From contig CM070873.1 in NCBI GenBank assembly GCA_036365515.1, positions 213,761,376 through 213,825,375 on the forward strand: 64,000 nt of DNA, read 5' to 3'. The stretch's first letter is position 1; each line of letters starts with the position of its first letter. The notes under the pieces are model-generated. The model was not told the DNA's origin. It saw nothing but the letters and a program-made list of their open reading frames with translations, and did no database searches. Positions 11,223 through 22,633 of this stretch are shown piece by piece. This DNA comes from Torymus aiolomorphi. Lineage: Eukaryota; Arthropoda; Insecta; Hymenoptera; Torymidae. Both the position numbers and the translations under genes were made by a program.

Positions 11223-11257
11223 CATAAAATGAAACGCGCGAGACGAAAAAATTCAGT
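11223..11257 (+). promoter_or_regulatory. candidate core promoter of the hairpin cluster
   Basis: CATAAAAT at 11223-11230 is followed by an initiator TTCAGTT with A at 11255, about 32 nt later, close to the spacing seen before the Polinton protein genes. It lies 32 nt upstream of the first hairpin. The TATA box is weak, so this is a suggestion. Confidence 0.4.
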
Positions 11258-11286
11258 TGCCTCTGCGCGCGCGATGAGGCTCGTGG

Positions 11287-11356
11287 CTTCTTTCGGTTTG
11301 TTGCGACGTTCTTCCGGCTGTTTAGCTAGGATAACCGCAACAAACTGAAAGAAAGA
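11287..11356 (+). ncRNA. hairpin 1 (miRNA-precursor-like)
   Basis: The arm CTTCTTTCGGTTTGTTGCG pairs with CGCAACAAACTGAAAGAAAG with G-U or single mismatches. The terminal part CCGGCTGTTTAGCTAGGATA carries the shared apical motif GGCTGTTTAGC. Confidence 0.55.
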
Positions 11357-11365
11357 AATAATTAG

Positions 11366-11420
11366 TATTGTGTGTGTTGTGATTCTGGCTGTTTAGCCTT
11401 GATACACAACACACACAATA
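11366..11420 (+). ncRNA. hairpin 2
   Basis: Perfect 16-bp stem TATTGTGTGTGTTGTG / CACAACACACACAATA (11366-11381 with 11405-11420). The 23-nt loop contains GGCTGTTTAGCC, itself a 4-bp stem with a GTTT tetraloop. Confidence 0.6.
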
Positions 11421-11550
11421 TCAATCATAGTACGAGTATCCTCGCTTTCTCTTGCTTGACGGTGCGCGCGCGGATCGTCTCTCTCGTCTCGGGGCACGTG
11501 CGCGAGTATTCTCTCTCTCATTCGCACTCGGTATCGCGCGAGGTTATGGC

Positions 11551-11633
11551 TGCATTAGACTTTTTAACTGTTGCGATGCGCTTCCAGCTGTTTAACTTTT
11601 GGATACCTCGCAACAGTTAAAAAGTCTAATGCA
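11551..11633 (+). ncRNA. hairpin 3
   Basis: Perfect 26-bp stem: 11551-11576 pairs with 11608-11633 (stem core ATTAGACTTTTTAACTG). The 31-nt terminal region contains TTCCAGCTGTTTAACTTTTG. The stem is the same sequence type as hairpins 5 and 7. Confidence 0.65.
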
Positions 11634-11653
11634 GTCATGCTGGTGCGCGCGTT

Positions 11654-14430
<2,777 letters not shown>

Positions 14431-14471
14431 TCTCTCTCTCTCTCGTATGCGCGAGGTTATGTGCAGCTTAC

Positions 14472-14560
14472 GACTGCAATAAACTTTTCAATCGTTGCGG
14501 TGCCCTTCCAGCTGTTCAGCTTCTGGATACCTCGCAACGATTGAAAAGTCTATTGCAGTC
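14472..14560 (+). ncRNA. hairpin 4
   Basis: A 28-bp stem with one mismatch: 14472-14499 (core CAATAAACTTTTCAATCG) pairs with 14533-14560. Apical motif CCAGCTGTTCAGCTTCTGG. Confidence 0.65.
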
Positions 14561-14850
14561 ACACTGTCACTTTCCTCGTGTATGACGATGCGCGCGCGGA
14601 TTCTCTCTCTCTCGGTGCGCGGACGAACATTCTCTCTCTCGTGTATGACGGTGCGCGCGCGGATCCTCTCTCATTCGCGTTCGACATTCTCGCTCTCTCT
14701 CTGTATCGCGCGCGAGGTTATATGCAGCTCTCTCGCTCTCGTCTCGGTGCGCGTGCGTGAGTATTCTCTCTCTCTCCCGTATCGGGGCATGTGCGCGAAT
14801 ATTATCTCTCTCTCTCTCTCACACTCTGTATCGCGCGCGCGAGGTTATAG

Positions 14851-14935
14851 CTGCATTAGACTTTTTAACTGTTGCGATGCGCTTCCAGCTGTTTAGCTTT
14901 TGGATACCTCGCAACAGTTAAAAAGTCTAATGCAG
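14851..14935 (+). ncRNA. hairpin 5
   Basis: Perfect 27-bp stem 14851-14877 / 14909-14935, same stem type as hairpin 3. Apical motif CCAGCTGTTTAGCTTTTGG. Confidence 0.65.
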
Positions 14936-15033
14936 TCACGCTGGTGCGCGCATTCCTCTCTCTCTCTCGTCTCGGTGCGCGTGCGAGAATTCTCTCTCTC
15001 TCTCTCGTATGCGCGAGATTATGTGCAGCTTAC

Positions 15034-15123
15034 GACTGCAATAGACTTTTCAATCGTTACAGTGCGCTTCCAGCTGTTCAGCTTCTGGATACCTCGCAAC
15101 GATTTGAAAAGTCTATTGCAGTC
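15034..15123 (+). ncRNA. hairpin 6
   Basis: Stem type of hairpin 4 with one bulged base and a weaker top; 15034-15058 pairs with about 15098-15123. Apical motif CCAGCTGTTCAGCTTCTGG. Confidence 0.6.
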
Positions 15124-15160
15124 ACGCTGTCACTTTCCTCGTGTATGACGATGCGCGCGG

Positions 15161-15222
<62 letters not shown>
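15161..15222 (+). repeat. (CT)n microsatellite
   Basis: CT run with one interruption, one of several CT tracts separating the hairpins. Confidence 0.95.
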
Positions 15223-15225
<3 letters not shown>

Positions 15226-15363
15226 GTGTGCGGACGAACATTCTCTCTCTTGCTTGACGGTGCGCGCGGATCTTCTCTCTCTCTCTCTTCTCGGGGCGCG
15301 TGCGCGAGTATTCTCTCTCTCTCTCTGTGATTCGCACTCTGTATCGCGCGCGCGAGGTTATGG

Positions 15364-15448
15364 CTGCATTAGACTTTTTAACTGTTGCGATGCGCTTCCA
15401 GCTGTTTAGCTTTTGGATACCTCGTAACAGTTAAAAAGTCTAATGCAG
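15364..15448 (+). ncRNA. hairpin 7
   Basis: A 27-bp stem with one G-U pair, same type as hairpins 3 and 5; 15364-15390 pairs with 15422-15448. Apical CCAGCTGTTTAGCTTTTGG. Confidence 0.65.
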
Positions 15449-15656
15449 TCACGCTGGTGCGCGCGATTCTCTTTCTCGTGTACGACGTGCGCGCGTTCCT
15501 CTCTCGTCTCGATGCGCACACGGATCCTCTCTCTCTCTCCTCTCGGTGCGCGTGCGGATCCTCTCTCTCTCTCTCTCTCGCTCGCGCATGTGCATTATCG
15601 ATCATATATCGATACTCGCGTACGTCGTAACTATGCGCGGTGACGATTATAAATTA

Positions 15657-15720
15657 GTATTGTGTACGTGTATTGTACGTCTGGCTGTTTAGCCTTGATA
15701 CACATACGCATACACAATAT
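15657..15720 (+). ncRNA. hairpin 8
   Basis: The arm TATTGTGTACGTGTATTGT pairs imperfectly with ACACATACGCATACACAATA. The loop contains CTGGCTGTTTAGCCTTGATA, as in hairpin 2. Confidence 0.5.
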
Positions 15721-15809
15721 CGCACGCATACGGTCGAGCATGCGAAACTCGCGGTGACAGCCTCTTCGCGCGTGAGGTTATGTGTGTGTATGCGTGTATA
15801 TGTAGGTGT

Positions 15810-15890
15810 CTACATTACTTTTAATATTGTTGTGGACTGTTTCTGGCTGTTTAGCCTAGGATATCTACAACATTATTAAAAGTAATGTGG
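15810..15890 (+). ncRNA. hairpin 9
   Basis: A ~26-bp stem with one or two mismatches: CTACATTACTTTTAATATTG pairs with ATTATTAAAAGTAATGTGG. Loop CTGGCTGTTTAGCCTAGGATA. Confidence 0.55.
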
Positions 15891-16024
15891 GCAAAGCAAA
15901 CACGCTATCGCTCTCTATCGCACGCGCATTATCGAAACTGACGCACGTGTCGTCATAAAATGTATATCGCGTGCGATAAAAACCGAGTAAACATATTCTC
16001 TCTCCTCTGAGATCATTTTCAATC

Positions 16025-16040
16025 AGTCCTTGTAAGGGCT
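16025..16040 (+). terminator. histone-like stem-loop downstream of the hairpin cluster
   Basis: AGTCCTTGTAAGGGCT forms a 6-bp stem (one G-U) with a UGUA tetraloop, preceded by TTTTCAATC as is the better stem-loop at 16780. It could mark the 3' end of the hairpin transcript. The match to the histone consensus is partial. Confidence 0.35.
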
Positions 16041-16161
16041 ACTAATTGTTATAACGTGAGAAAAGTATTCTTTCTCCTCTGAGCGGTTTTCCTGAAAATC
16101 CTCCCCTTCTCCTGCACGCGCGCGCGCGCTCGATGGCGCTCGGTGGCGCTCGTAGTGCTCA

Positions 16162-16195
16162 TATATAGGAACGAAGGCGACTCAGAGCATCAGTC
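16162..16195 (+). promoter_or_regulatory. TATA/initiator promoter of the basic-acidic protein gene
   Basis: TATATAGG at 16162-16169 and CATCAGTC at 16188-16195, initiator A 16192, 30 nt apart. Predicted leader of ~21 nt to the ATG at 16213. Confidence 0.7.
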
Positions 16196-16212
16196 GCGTT
16201 TCATCCATTACG

Positions 16213-16761
16213 ATGAGACGCAAAAGAACCCGCTCTGAGCGACAACGCCTCGTCCGCAATCGACGCCGTCATGCGCAACCGCCACTGCCATCACCATCAG
16301 CGCCTAAGCCTCCAAAGCCTAGGGTAGCGGTTTTTTACGTCGGAAGCTGTCGTCCACTTCCATCTGGATGTCAACCACGTCTGACAGTGCTAGCGAACGG
16401 GCCGAGGTCGCCCTATCGAGTAGGGCTAAGCACTGTCGATGAAGCCGACGTCGCGCGGTGGGAGCGGGAGCGCATCACCGGCATCATCGAGATACCCGCT
16501 CATCCAGCGACACCTCGGAGACGGCTTCCTCAGCAGCCAGTCCTGGAAAAACGCAAGGACAGCGTGAGGAAGTGTCTCTTTGACGGAGAGGCCGGCGGAA
16601 GCAAGGACGACGACAATGACAATAATGACGACAAGGACAAAGACGACGACGACGGACGTTGTTCCTGCGACGACTGCAACAACCGCGACGAGGACAATGA
16701 CAACAAGGACAAAGACGATGACGATGACAATGACGCATGTTCTTGTGAAGACTGCTGCTAA
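16213..16761 (+). CDS. 182-residue basic/acidic protein with CSCxDC repeats, unknown function
   Basis: Starts 21 nt after a strong TATA/initiator pair. Residues 1-25 are highly basic (MRRKRTRSERQRLVRNRRRH), followed by a Pro-rich stretch, then a compact middle (about 40-115). The C-terminal ~55 residues hold two copies of an Asp-rich block ending CSCDDC and CSCEDC, likely metal-binding by composition. The gene is GC-richer than its Polinton neighbours. A consensus histone-type stem-loop begins 19 nt after the stop. I do not recognise the family. The basic N-terminus and histone-like 3' end suggest DNA or chromatin packaging, but that is inference. It lies where a polymerase gene could be expected in a Polinton, on the plus strand. 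Confidence 0.7.
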   Translation: MRRKRTRSERQRLVRNRRRHAQPPLPSPSAPKPPKPRVAVFYVGSCRPLPSGCQPRLTVLANGPRSPYRVGLSTVDEADVARWERERITGIIEIPAHPATPRRRLPQQPVLEKRKDSVRKCLFDGEAGGSKDDDNDNNDDKDKDDDDGRCSCDDCNNRDEDNDNKDKDDDDDNDACSCEDCC

Positions 16762-16779
16762 ATAACGTTTTTTTCAATC

Positions 16780-16795
16780 GGCCCTTTTCAGGGCC
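16780..16795 (+). terminator. histone mRNA-type 3' stem-loop
   Basis: GGCCCTTTTCAGGGCC: 6-bp stem and UUUC loop followed by AACAAA, against the metazoan histone consensus GGYYCTTTTCAGRGCC, 19 nt after the stop codon at 16761, the usual place in histone mRNAs. Established: such stem-loops bind SLBP and give non-polyadenylated ends. A clear purine-rich downstream element was not seen close by. Confidence 0.75.
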
Positions 16796-16909
16796 AACAA
16801 ATATTTATTGCGTATAACAAATATTCATAATAATAATAATAATATTATACCTTCCCTTCCATTCCCTATTATAAATAAAAATAAAAAATAACTACTAAAG
16901 AGAGAGAAG

Positions 16910-17638
16910 TTCCATCCATTTAAAGTAACGCTAATACACAAGTTAAATGAAGATGATTTCGATCGTCGCGTTGAATTCTGTGATGATATGATGGCACGCA
17001 TCGTACAAAATCTAAATTTTCCATCAAATATAGTCTTCTCAGATGAAGCTACATTTCAACTTGACTCAAGCGTAAATAGGCATAACTGTAGATATTGGGC
17101 AGTTGAAAACCCTCATTGGGCAAGAGAAGCCAAGTCACAATATCCACAAAAATTAAATGTCTGGGCTGGAATATTAAATAATAGGATTATAGGACCATTT
17201 TTTATTGATGGCAATTTAAATGCAGAAAAGTATGAAACTATGTTGCGGAATCAAATTGTTCCTGCTATAAGAGAAATAGCTGGAGAGGACTTTAATAACA
17301 CATGGTATCAACAGGACGGTGCAGCAGCTCATTATGCACGAAACGTTCGCACATACTTAGATACACTATTCATTAATCGATGGATAGGACGAAGAGGTGC
17401 AATTGAATGGCCAGCTAGGTCCCCCGATTTAACGCCTCTAGATTATTTCTATTGGGGTTATCTGAAGGATCGTGTATTCAAAACAAAACCCTTAAACTTA
17501 GATGAATTACGTGAAAGGATCATTGATGAATCAGCTCTCATTCCTACTGAAATGATTGAAAATGCTGTTGGTGCTTTCTATCATCGATTAGGTTACTGTC
17601 AAGAAATGAATGGAGAACAGTTCGAGCACTTGAAATAA
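16910..17638 (+). pseudogene. Tc1/IS630-type transposase, N-terminally truncated
   Basis: The frame is open from about 16910 (first ATG in frame 16988) to a stop at 17638. The DDE catalytic domain is complete: first Asp in FSDEATFQL, second in YQQDGAAAHY, third acidic position in SPDLTPLDYFYWGYLK. The DNA-binding N-terminal half is missing; sequence before 16900 is unrelated. A terminal-repeat-like end, CCAGACTTTTTGGACACG, stands at 18595-18612, and no matching left end was found. So it is a 5'-deleted copy within the inner Polinton. Confidence 0.85.
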
Positions 17639-17666
17639 GATGTTATACTGTTTAAAAAAATCAAAT

Positions 17667-17866
17667 GTGAGAGGCAAGGGGACTCACGTAAATCAAGCGC
17701 CCCATAGTGAGAGGCAAGGGGACTCACGTAAATCAAGCACCCCATCGTGAGAGGCAAGGGGACTCACGTAAATCAAGCGCCCCATCGTGAGAGGCAAGGG
17801 GACTCACGTAAATCAAGCACCCCATCGTGAGAGGCAAGGGGACTCACGTAAATCAAGCACCCCAAA
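17667..17866 (+). repeat. five perfect-length 40-bp tandem units
   Basis: Unit GTGAGAGGCAAGGGGACTCA plus 20 bp; units start at 17667, 17707, 17747, 17787 and 17827. They differ almost only by AGCGCC/AGCACC. The short reading frame through it is an artefact. Confidence 0.95.
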
Positions 17867-18620
17867 GGGAACAGATTTTACTACGTCCACGTCGTTGTTC
17901 CTGGGTAACGCTAAATGTAAAAAAATTGAACTTGACATGACTTTTAAGGACAATGTCAAGGTCACCATTAGATTTCTCGTTGAAAACTACTAAAGAATTA
18001 ACCTCGCTCAGTGTGATAAAAAGTTTACACAAGATCAGACCGTCATTAAGTTTAAATGACCTTCAAATGAACGTCAAGGTCCTTCTTGAACTATGTTCTG
18101 AGTACATGTTTGGACGTAAAGTTTCACACTCTTTCCGATTCCGCTAAAAAAATAGGGGTTACCATTTAAAAAAATGAGGTTGACCTCGAAATAACCTCAA
18201 AAATGAGGCTCAAAATGAGGTTCAAGGTCGAATCAGAGGTCACCTTCAAGTCTTCGTTCGAACTTACCAAACCTTACCTTTGTTTGTTTTGTTTTACCAC
18301 TGAACTCGCGAAATTTTTAAGAAATCATACTTTAACCTCAATTTGACCTCTGGGGGTAACCTCAACCTCATACCTTAATACATATCCGGACGTAAAATTT
18401 TCCGCTCTTTCAGATTCCGCTATAAAAAATAGGGGTTACCATTTAAAAAAATGAGATTGACCTTGAAATAACCTCAAAAATGAGGTCCAAGGTCGAATCC
18501 AAGGTCACCATTGGATTCCTCGTAAAAAATTACTACAAAGGCGACCTTAACATTTTCCAATAGTAATTCAGCTGAGAAATTATTTGGGTGTTTCCAGACT
18601 TTTTGGACACGCTGTATATA
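17867..18620 (+). repeat. Tc1-like element tail with ~285-bp duplicated block
   Basis: TTCCGCTAWAAAAATAGGGG and following sequence occur at about 18137 and 18413. Many copies of (T)CAAGGTC are scattered through it (17956, 18077, 18228, 18492, 18504). The segment ends with the transposon end near 18612. No gene. Confidence 0.7.
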
Positions 18621-18786
18621 GTTAATGTAAAATCTTTAAGTATTGCGAAAAATGTAATTAAGTATTGCGAAATGTCCAAATATTGCGAAAATGTATATAG
18701 CACAAATGTACATAATTTTTTTAATTTAATAATAAACAAAACTCTTTGTTTAACTTAAAACTGTTTTTATTCAACATTCCATATTC

Positions 18787-19700
18787 TTACATATCTTTTT
18801 TCTCTATCCAACTATTATGTGTATTATCAAAGCCAAGCCATTTTAAAAAAATTTTACTTCCTTTTTTCTTAATTACTTTTTCTACAAGATAAATATCGGG
18901 ATACTTGGCTTTGAGTAGTTCTTGCTCGTAGAAGCCGCCTAAGACTGGCTGATCTTGATAGTCCTTCAGATGGTAAGTCGTAGGATTTGTAGCTGCTATA
19001 CGTACAATTGTAAATATTTCTGTAGACCAATTTGGAGTATATCCTTTGTCAAATACTGCTTTAGCCTTGCTCACTCGTACTTTATCACCAATTTTAAATT
19101 TTGGCTTAATCTTCTTAGTTATTTTACGAGTAAATTTCCGCAGTATATCTGCTTCGTTGCTAGTTCTTACATCTTTAGGTTTTACACCGATAGTACGATG
19201 TTTATGATTATTGTATGCGGTAAGTAAATCAGGTAAAATATCTAGCCACTTGTAGTTGCCTCTCAACTGAATTTTTTCCACATTGCACTTTTTAGCGTGC
19301 GATTGAAGCGTTCACATATCGCTGCTTTTAGATTGCTATAGGTTGAGTATAACTTTATTTTGTGTGTTTTCATAAGTTTTTGAAAATCTGTGTTATAAAA
19401 TTCTTTGCCTCGATCAGTATGGAGATTTTTTGGTACTCTGCCTTTAACAAGCACAGATTTCATAGCTTCTGAGACATCTTTGCCCGTTTTTCTCTTTACA
19501 GGAATAGCCCATGCATATTTGGAGAAATTGTCAATTATAGTGAGCAGGTATCTATAGCCCTTATTATCGCGAGCATATGGAATCATTTCGACGAGATCTG
19601 CTTGTCAAGTTTCGTCCAATCCACGCAAGTCAAAGTTTCGACGTGTATAGTTGCGTCTTGCAGGTTTGTGCAGTTCTTCAACTAGTCTTTCGTGTTCCAT
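18787..19700 (-). pseudogene. Polinton retroviral-type integrase with chromodomain, broken (inner)
   Basis: DDE integrase read from ATG 19698-19700. The first Asp is in QADLVEM, the second in HTDRGKEF, the Glu in CERFNRTLKSAMW. The C-terminal part (from about 18890) has the KWLGFDNTHNSWIEK signature of a chromodomain. Two lesions are visible: a TGA just before QADLVEM (position expected to be Trp), and a frame change near 19265-19280 between the catalytic core and the rest. A TATA (first T 19747) and TCAGT initiator (A 19715) precede it, the TATA lying inside the neighbouring gene. It would cut and join the Polinton ends; this copy cannot. Confidence 0.88.
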
Positions 19701-19710
19701 GTTTGTGGAA

Positions 19711-20064
19711 TTACTGATTGATTATTTGTGCCATAGCCTTTTTTATAGCCAAAATGTCAGCTTTTATTTGAGATATCTGTGCATCAACTTCGTTTCTATG
19801 ATTGACAACTATTACATCTAAATCATCCAGACTAGCTCCAAGTTTTGTAGTTATGTCAGTTATTCCTCGAATTTCTATTTGAATAATGTTTCGTAGAGTT
19901 TCTAAATTAATAGCATCGCTCGGTTGTTGGGGATCGGCAACATTACATAATTTTTTATTTTCTATGTCATAGTGACCGTCAGTTGTGACTTTAAAGCCAA
20001 CACCTGATGGCCCTCGGCTACCTTCGGTTTTTCCGAGGTTACGTCCGAACACGTCGATGCTCAT
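19711..20064 (-). CDS. 117-residue Polinton protein, fibre-like by appearance, unknown
   Basis: Starts MSIDVFGRNLGKTEG, then RGPSGVGFKVTTDGHYDIE and KKLCNVADPQQPSDAINLETL, then a C-terminal ~55 residues with heptad-like spacing (LGASLDDLDVIVVNH, QISQIKADILAIKKAM) suggesting a coiled coil. The same start and GP-G-GFKLT pattern occurs in arthropod Polinton proteins I recall, function unassigned. The short Gly-Pro stretch plus coiled coil resembles trimeric fibre or stalk proteins, an inference. TATATATAT (first T 20106) and TCATT initiator (A 20073) are exactly 33 nt apart. Confidence 0.7.
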   Translation of the reverse strand: MSIDVFGRNLGKTEGSRGPSGVGFKVTTDGHYDIENKKLCNVADPQQPSDAINLETLRNIIQIEIRGITDITTKLGASLDDLDVIVVNHRNEVDAQISQIKADILAIKKAMAQIINQ

Positions 20065-20094
20065 TTTAATAATGATTCATATATTCGTGTGCGC

Positions 20095-20325
20095 TCAATA
20101 TATATAGCGCGCTTCTCGCAATTCTTCGATTATGGAGTATATCTCGTTTACGTGACTTGGATTTCCGGCAGATCTTTCTGCTACTAGTAAGTGAAGCCGG
20201 TCAACGAGCTCGTTTGGATCGTCCCAGTACACATAGTCTAAAGCAGTATGTTTTTTAGCAATTTTATAACGAGGTAATGAGCCATCTTTAATCGATTCTC
20301 CAGTTTTCGAGGTAATATTGAACAT
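20095..20325 (-). CDS. 76-residue Polinton WDDPN protein, unknown function
   Basis: Contains TALDYVYWDDPNELVDRLHL and ends NEIYSIIEELREARYIY, a pattern repeated in the outer element (about 26985-27120) where the WDDPN and EIRYILSELRNAG blocks are recognisable. Short, hydrophilic, probably helical. Common in arthropod Polintons next to the integrase and DUF8207-type genes; no biochemical role known to me. No clear TATA box upstream, so it may share a transcript with the gene before it. Confidence 0.7.
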   Translation of the reverse strand: MFNITSKTGESIKDGSLPRYKIAKKHTALDYVYWDDPNELVDRLHLLVAERSAGNPSHVNEIYSIIEELREARYIY

Positions 20326-20388
20326 TGGAGCAATAATATTATTAAATTTATTACTATTATGAAAACGAATCTTTTCGTTCTTGTCATA

Positions 20389-20977
20389 TCACCTTTTATG
20401 AGCGGACGATAGTTTTAAAATTTTGCGATAATTTTTTAAATCATCTGAACTTATATTATTTTTACTTGGTTGTTTCGCTATGAGTAACTCAAGTAATCCT
20501 GTAGTTCTCAGGTATGCTACTCCGTTAATTTTAATTTTATGATTATGAAAACTAATCGGTAAATTACCAATAAAAAATTTATCGTTTTCATTTCGTACTC
20601 CATAAATTTTGTTAAGATACTGGGGTTGATTAAGCTTCAGGGCCTTGACGTATAAATCAGTCATCTTCGATATCACTATCTGCGGTTTCGAAAGATGTCT
20701 CGTGAGCATTCTGTATCTTATCATTGAACTCACTGTCAGAACTTTCATTCTGTTTGACGCTACTCTGTTCGACTGTGTTATCTTCGACACTACCTTGTTC
20801 AATATTTTTCTGAGCTACAAGTTTTTGAAGCGGATCAACTATTGGTTTAAAAGTTTCACTTAAAATCTTTTCGACATTGTCTTTCCCAAATTTTAATATT
20901 CTATATTTGTGTTTAATCGCATCTCGTGCTTTAACGAGTTGACGAAGCACGTTTTTTTCTCGTTGAAAGTCAGCCAT
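20389..20977 (-). pseudogene. DUF8207-like Polinton protein, frameshifted (inner)
   Basis: The N-terminal frame (20977-20657) begins MADFQREKNVLRQL and holds KPIVDPLQKLV and an acidic Ser/Glu-rich stretch. The C-terminal frame (about 20680-20389) holds YLNKIYGVRNENDKFFIGNL, GLLELLIAKQPS and DDLKNYRKILKLSSAHKR. The two frames meet near 20660, where one base has been gained or lost. The assignment to DUF8207 is from remembered family features (KPI.PL, YGVR, a final SSAHK). TATAAATA (T 21040) and TCAGC (A 21009) lie 31 nt apart upstream. Confidence 0.7.
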
Positions 20978-21018
20978 GTTATCGTTTCAACGTTCAGTCT
21001 GAAACTGCTGATTGTTAC

Positions 21019-21715
21019 CTATGTGTATGCTATATTTATAGCAAAATTGTCAAAGCCCTTGCGAAATCTACCATCATTTATTCCTCGATCTTTATCGATG
21101 ACTAGAAAACCATGCTTATCATCTCTCCAAGACTTAGAGCACAATTCTTTAAAATGTATATAAGTCATATCGGTATTTACGTGATCGTCATAGATATGCT
21201 TTAGATTTACTTCATCTTGTCTAAAAATGGCAAGTAAGTTTACATTATCTCTGACAAGATGTTTTGGAACGTGAGCATAAGTTTGGCATAGATAAAAACA
21301 ATCAACCTTTTTATGTCTGCCCATGCAGAAGAAGGCCCTAACATTATCTTGTTTTTCGCAAGCAATATCGTCGAATATCATGATAGAGTTCGGAAGCGCG
21401 TGGTCAGGATTGACAACTGCATCGTGCTCGCTGAACGGAAAATATTGTACACCTTCTATAGGTTCTAAGATTTCATTTAAAAATTTATATTTAGGCTGAT
21501 TGAGAGACTTTAAGTACACGTATACGTTTTCAAATCTAACGCCATTAGGATGCGTTATGAGAGCAAGTAAACTATTTGTTTTTCCACAGTTTGACGGTCC
21601 GCAGAAGACGGCTCGTATACTATCAGGAAGTAGATCGCTTTTCTCTTTTATCATGCTCTACAAGTGCATCAAAATTTTCTATTGGTAGCTTTACCGACTG
21701 CTCTTTGAAGTTCAT
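21019..21715 (-). pseudogene. Polinton packaging ATPase (A32/FtsK-HerA type), N-terminal frameshift
   Basis: The main frame 21654-21019 (211 codons) has Walker A GPSNCGKTNSL and Walker B IMIFDDIAC, and ends in a conserved block with FLVIDKDRGINDGRFRK. This is the genome-packaging ATPase of Polintons and related viruses. An ATG at 21715 opens a short frame (NFKEQSVKLPIENFDAL) that looks like the true N-terminus but is out of phase by one base with the main frame near 21655. So the gene is probably broken, or starts at 21654. Its promoter (TATATAAG, first T 21780; TCAGTC, A 21747) is exactly spaced at 33 nt. Confidence 0.85.
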
Positions 21716-21743
21716 GATCTTTACTGTATGAAAACCAAATCAC

Positions 21744-21796
21744 GACTGATTGCTATGAGTATAAATAGCGGTCTTATATAGCTTTCACCATCAGTT
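21744..21796. promoter_or_regulatory. overlapping divergent promoters: ATPase (-) and PLA2 gene (+)
   Basis: Plus strand: TATAAATAG at 21760-21768 and CATCAGTT with A at 21793. Minus strand: TATATAAG (first T 21780) and AATCAGTC with A at 21747. Both pairs are exactly 33 nt apart and interleave, so both directions are driven from ~53 bp. Confidence 0.8.
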
Positions 21797-21818
21797 ACCC
21801 GTTGACTTTCGAAGAGTG

Positions 21819-22514
21819 ATGATCATTCACAAACGCGGACGCGGTTTAGTTAATAAAATTATCAATAAACTTCCATTTGAGCTTCACATACCCGGTTATC
21901 AGTACTGTGGTCCAGGCACAAAGTTGGCAAAACGTTTAGCTCGAGGAGATCTTGGAATTAATCCTCTTGACGCTGCTTGTAAAGAGCACGATATAGCTTA
22001 TTCTAGAAATCGTGAAAACGTTCAAGCGAGAAACGTCGCAGATAAAATTTTAGCTGAAAAAGCTTGGAATCGCGTTAAATCAAAAGACGCGAATTTGGGT
22101 GAAAAAGCGGCTGCATACGCTATAACTAATACTATGAAATTAAAATCTATACTCGGTATGGGGTTGAAGAAGAAAAATAAAAAGCGAAAGAACGCTAAAA
22201 AATTGGGAATGGGTTTAAAGGAGAGAAAGCAAGTTTCCTTGAAAAAAATTATTAAAGCAGGTGCCTTTAAATCAGCGCCAAGTAACTGTGCTCTAACAGT
22301 CATACGATTAGCTTTGAGAAAAGCTCGGAGCGCTGTTAAAGAAGCTGGAGGTAAAAAGAATATTAAAATTCCACGTATTTTACCAGTCCCTGCGAAAACA
22401 GGAGAAGTATTGCCATTTCTCATACCTCTATTTGCAGGTTTGAGTGCAACTGGCGCTCTAGCTGGTTGTGCTTGCTGGAATAGGAAAAGCCGTAAACGAC
22501 GCAAAAGCCGCTAA
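21819..22514 (+). CDS. Polinton PLA2-domain protein (minor virion protein-like)
   Basis: Start at ATG 21819, 26 nt after the initiator. Residues ~27-65 hold the calcium loop and active site of a parvovirus-type phospholipase A2: YQYCGPGTKLAKR and the catalytic-helix motif DAACKEHDIAY. Established for parvoviruses: this domain helps virions leave endosomes; the role in Polintons is inferred. The rest is Lys-rich with repeated LGMGLK blocks, then a Gly/Ala-rich hydrophobic stretch (FLIPLFAGLSATGALAG). The frame turns into an unrelated CWNRKSRKRRKSR tail at ~22470, while another frame (22468-22704) continues with AGIGKAVNDAKAAKEQLEEN and GLGLHLK. So the C-terminus is frameshifted, and the original protein probably ran further toward the protease. 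Confidence 0.82.
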   Translation: MIIHKRGRGLVNKIINKLPFELHIPGYQYCGPGTKLAKRLARGDLGINPLDAACKEHDIAYSRNRENVQARNVADKILAEKAWNRVKSKDANLGEKAAAYAITNTMKLKSILGMGLKKKNKKRKNAKKLGMGLKERKQVSLKKIIKAGAFKSAPSNCALTVIRLALRKARSAVKEAGGKKNIKIPRILPVPAKTGEVLPFLIPLFAGLSATGALAGCACWNRKSRKRRKSR

Positions 22515-22633
22515 GGAACAGTTGGAAGAAAATAAAAGGCATAATAAAACTATGGAAAGTGTAGCGTTGGGCAATGGCTTACATCTTAAACGACACAAAT
22601 TAGGGTTAGGCCTTCATTTAAAAAAAAAAGTTC

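Noticed and set aside
10663..11232. ORFs in the inner Polinton terminal repeat
   Set aside because: Appear symmetrically in both inverted ends and in several frames because of subrepeats.
17667..17866. CRISPR-like array of 40-bp units
   Set aside because: No variable spacers; units are contiguous tandem copies, and the genome is eukaryotic.
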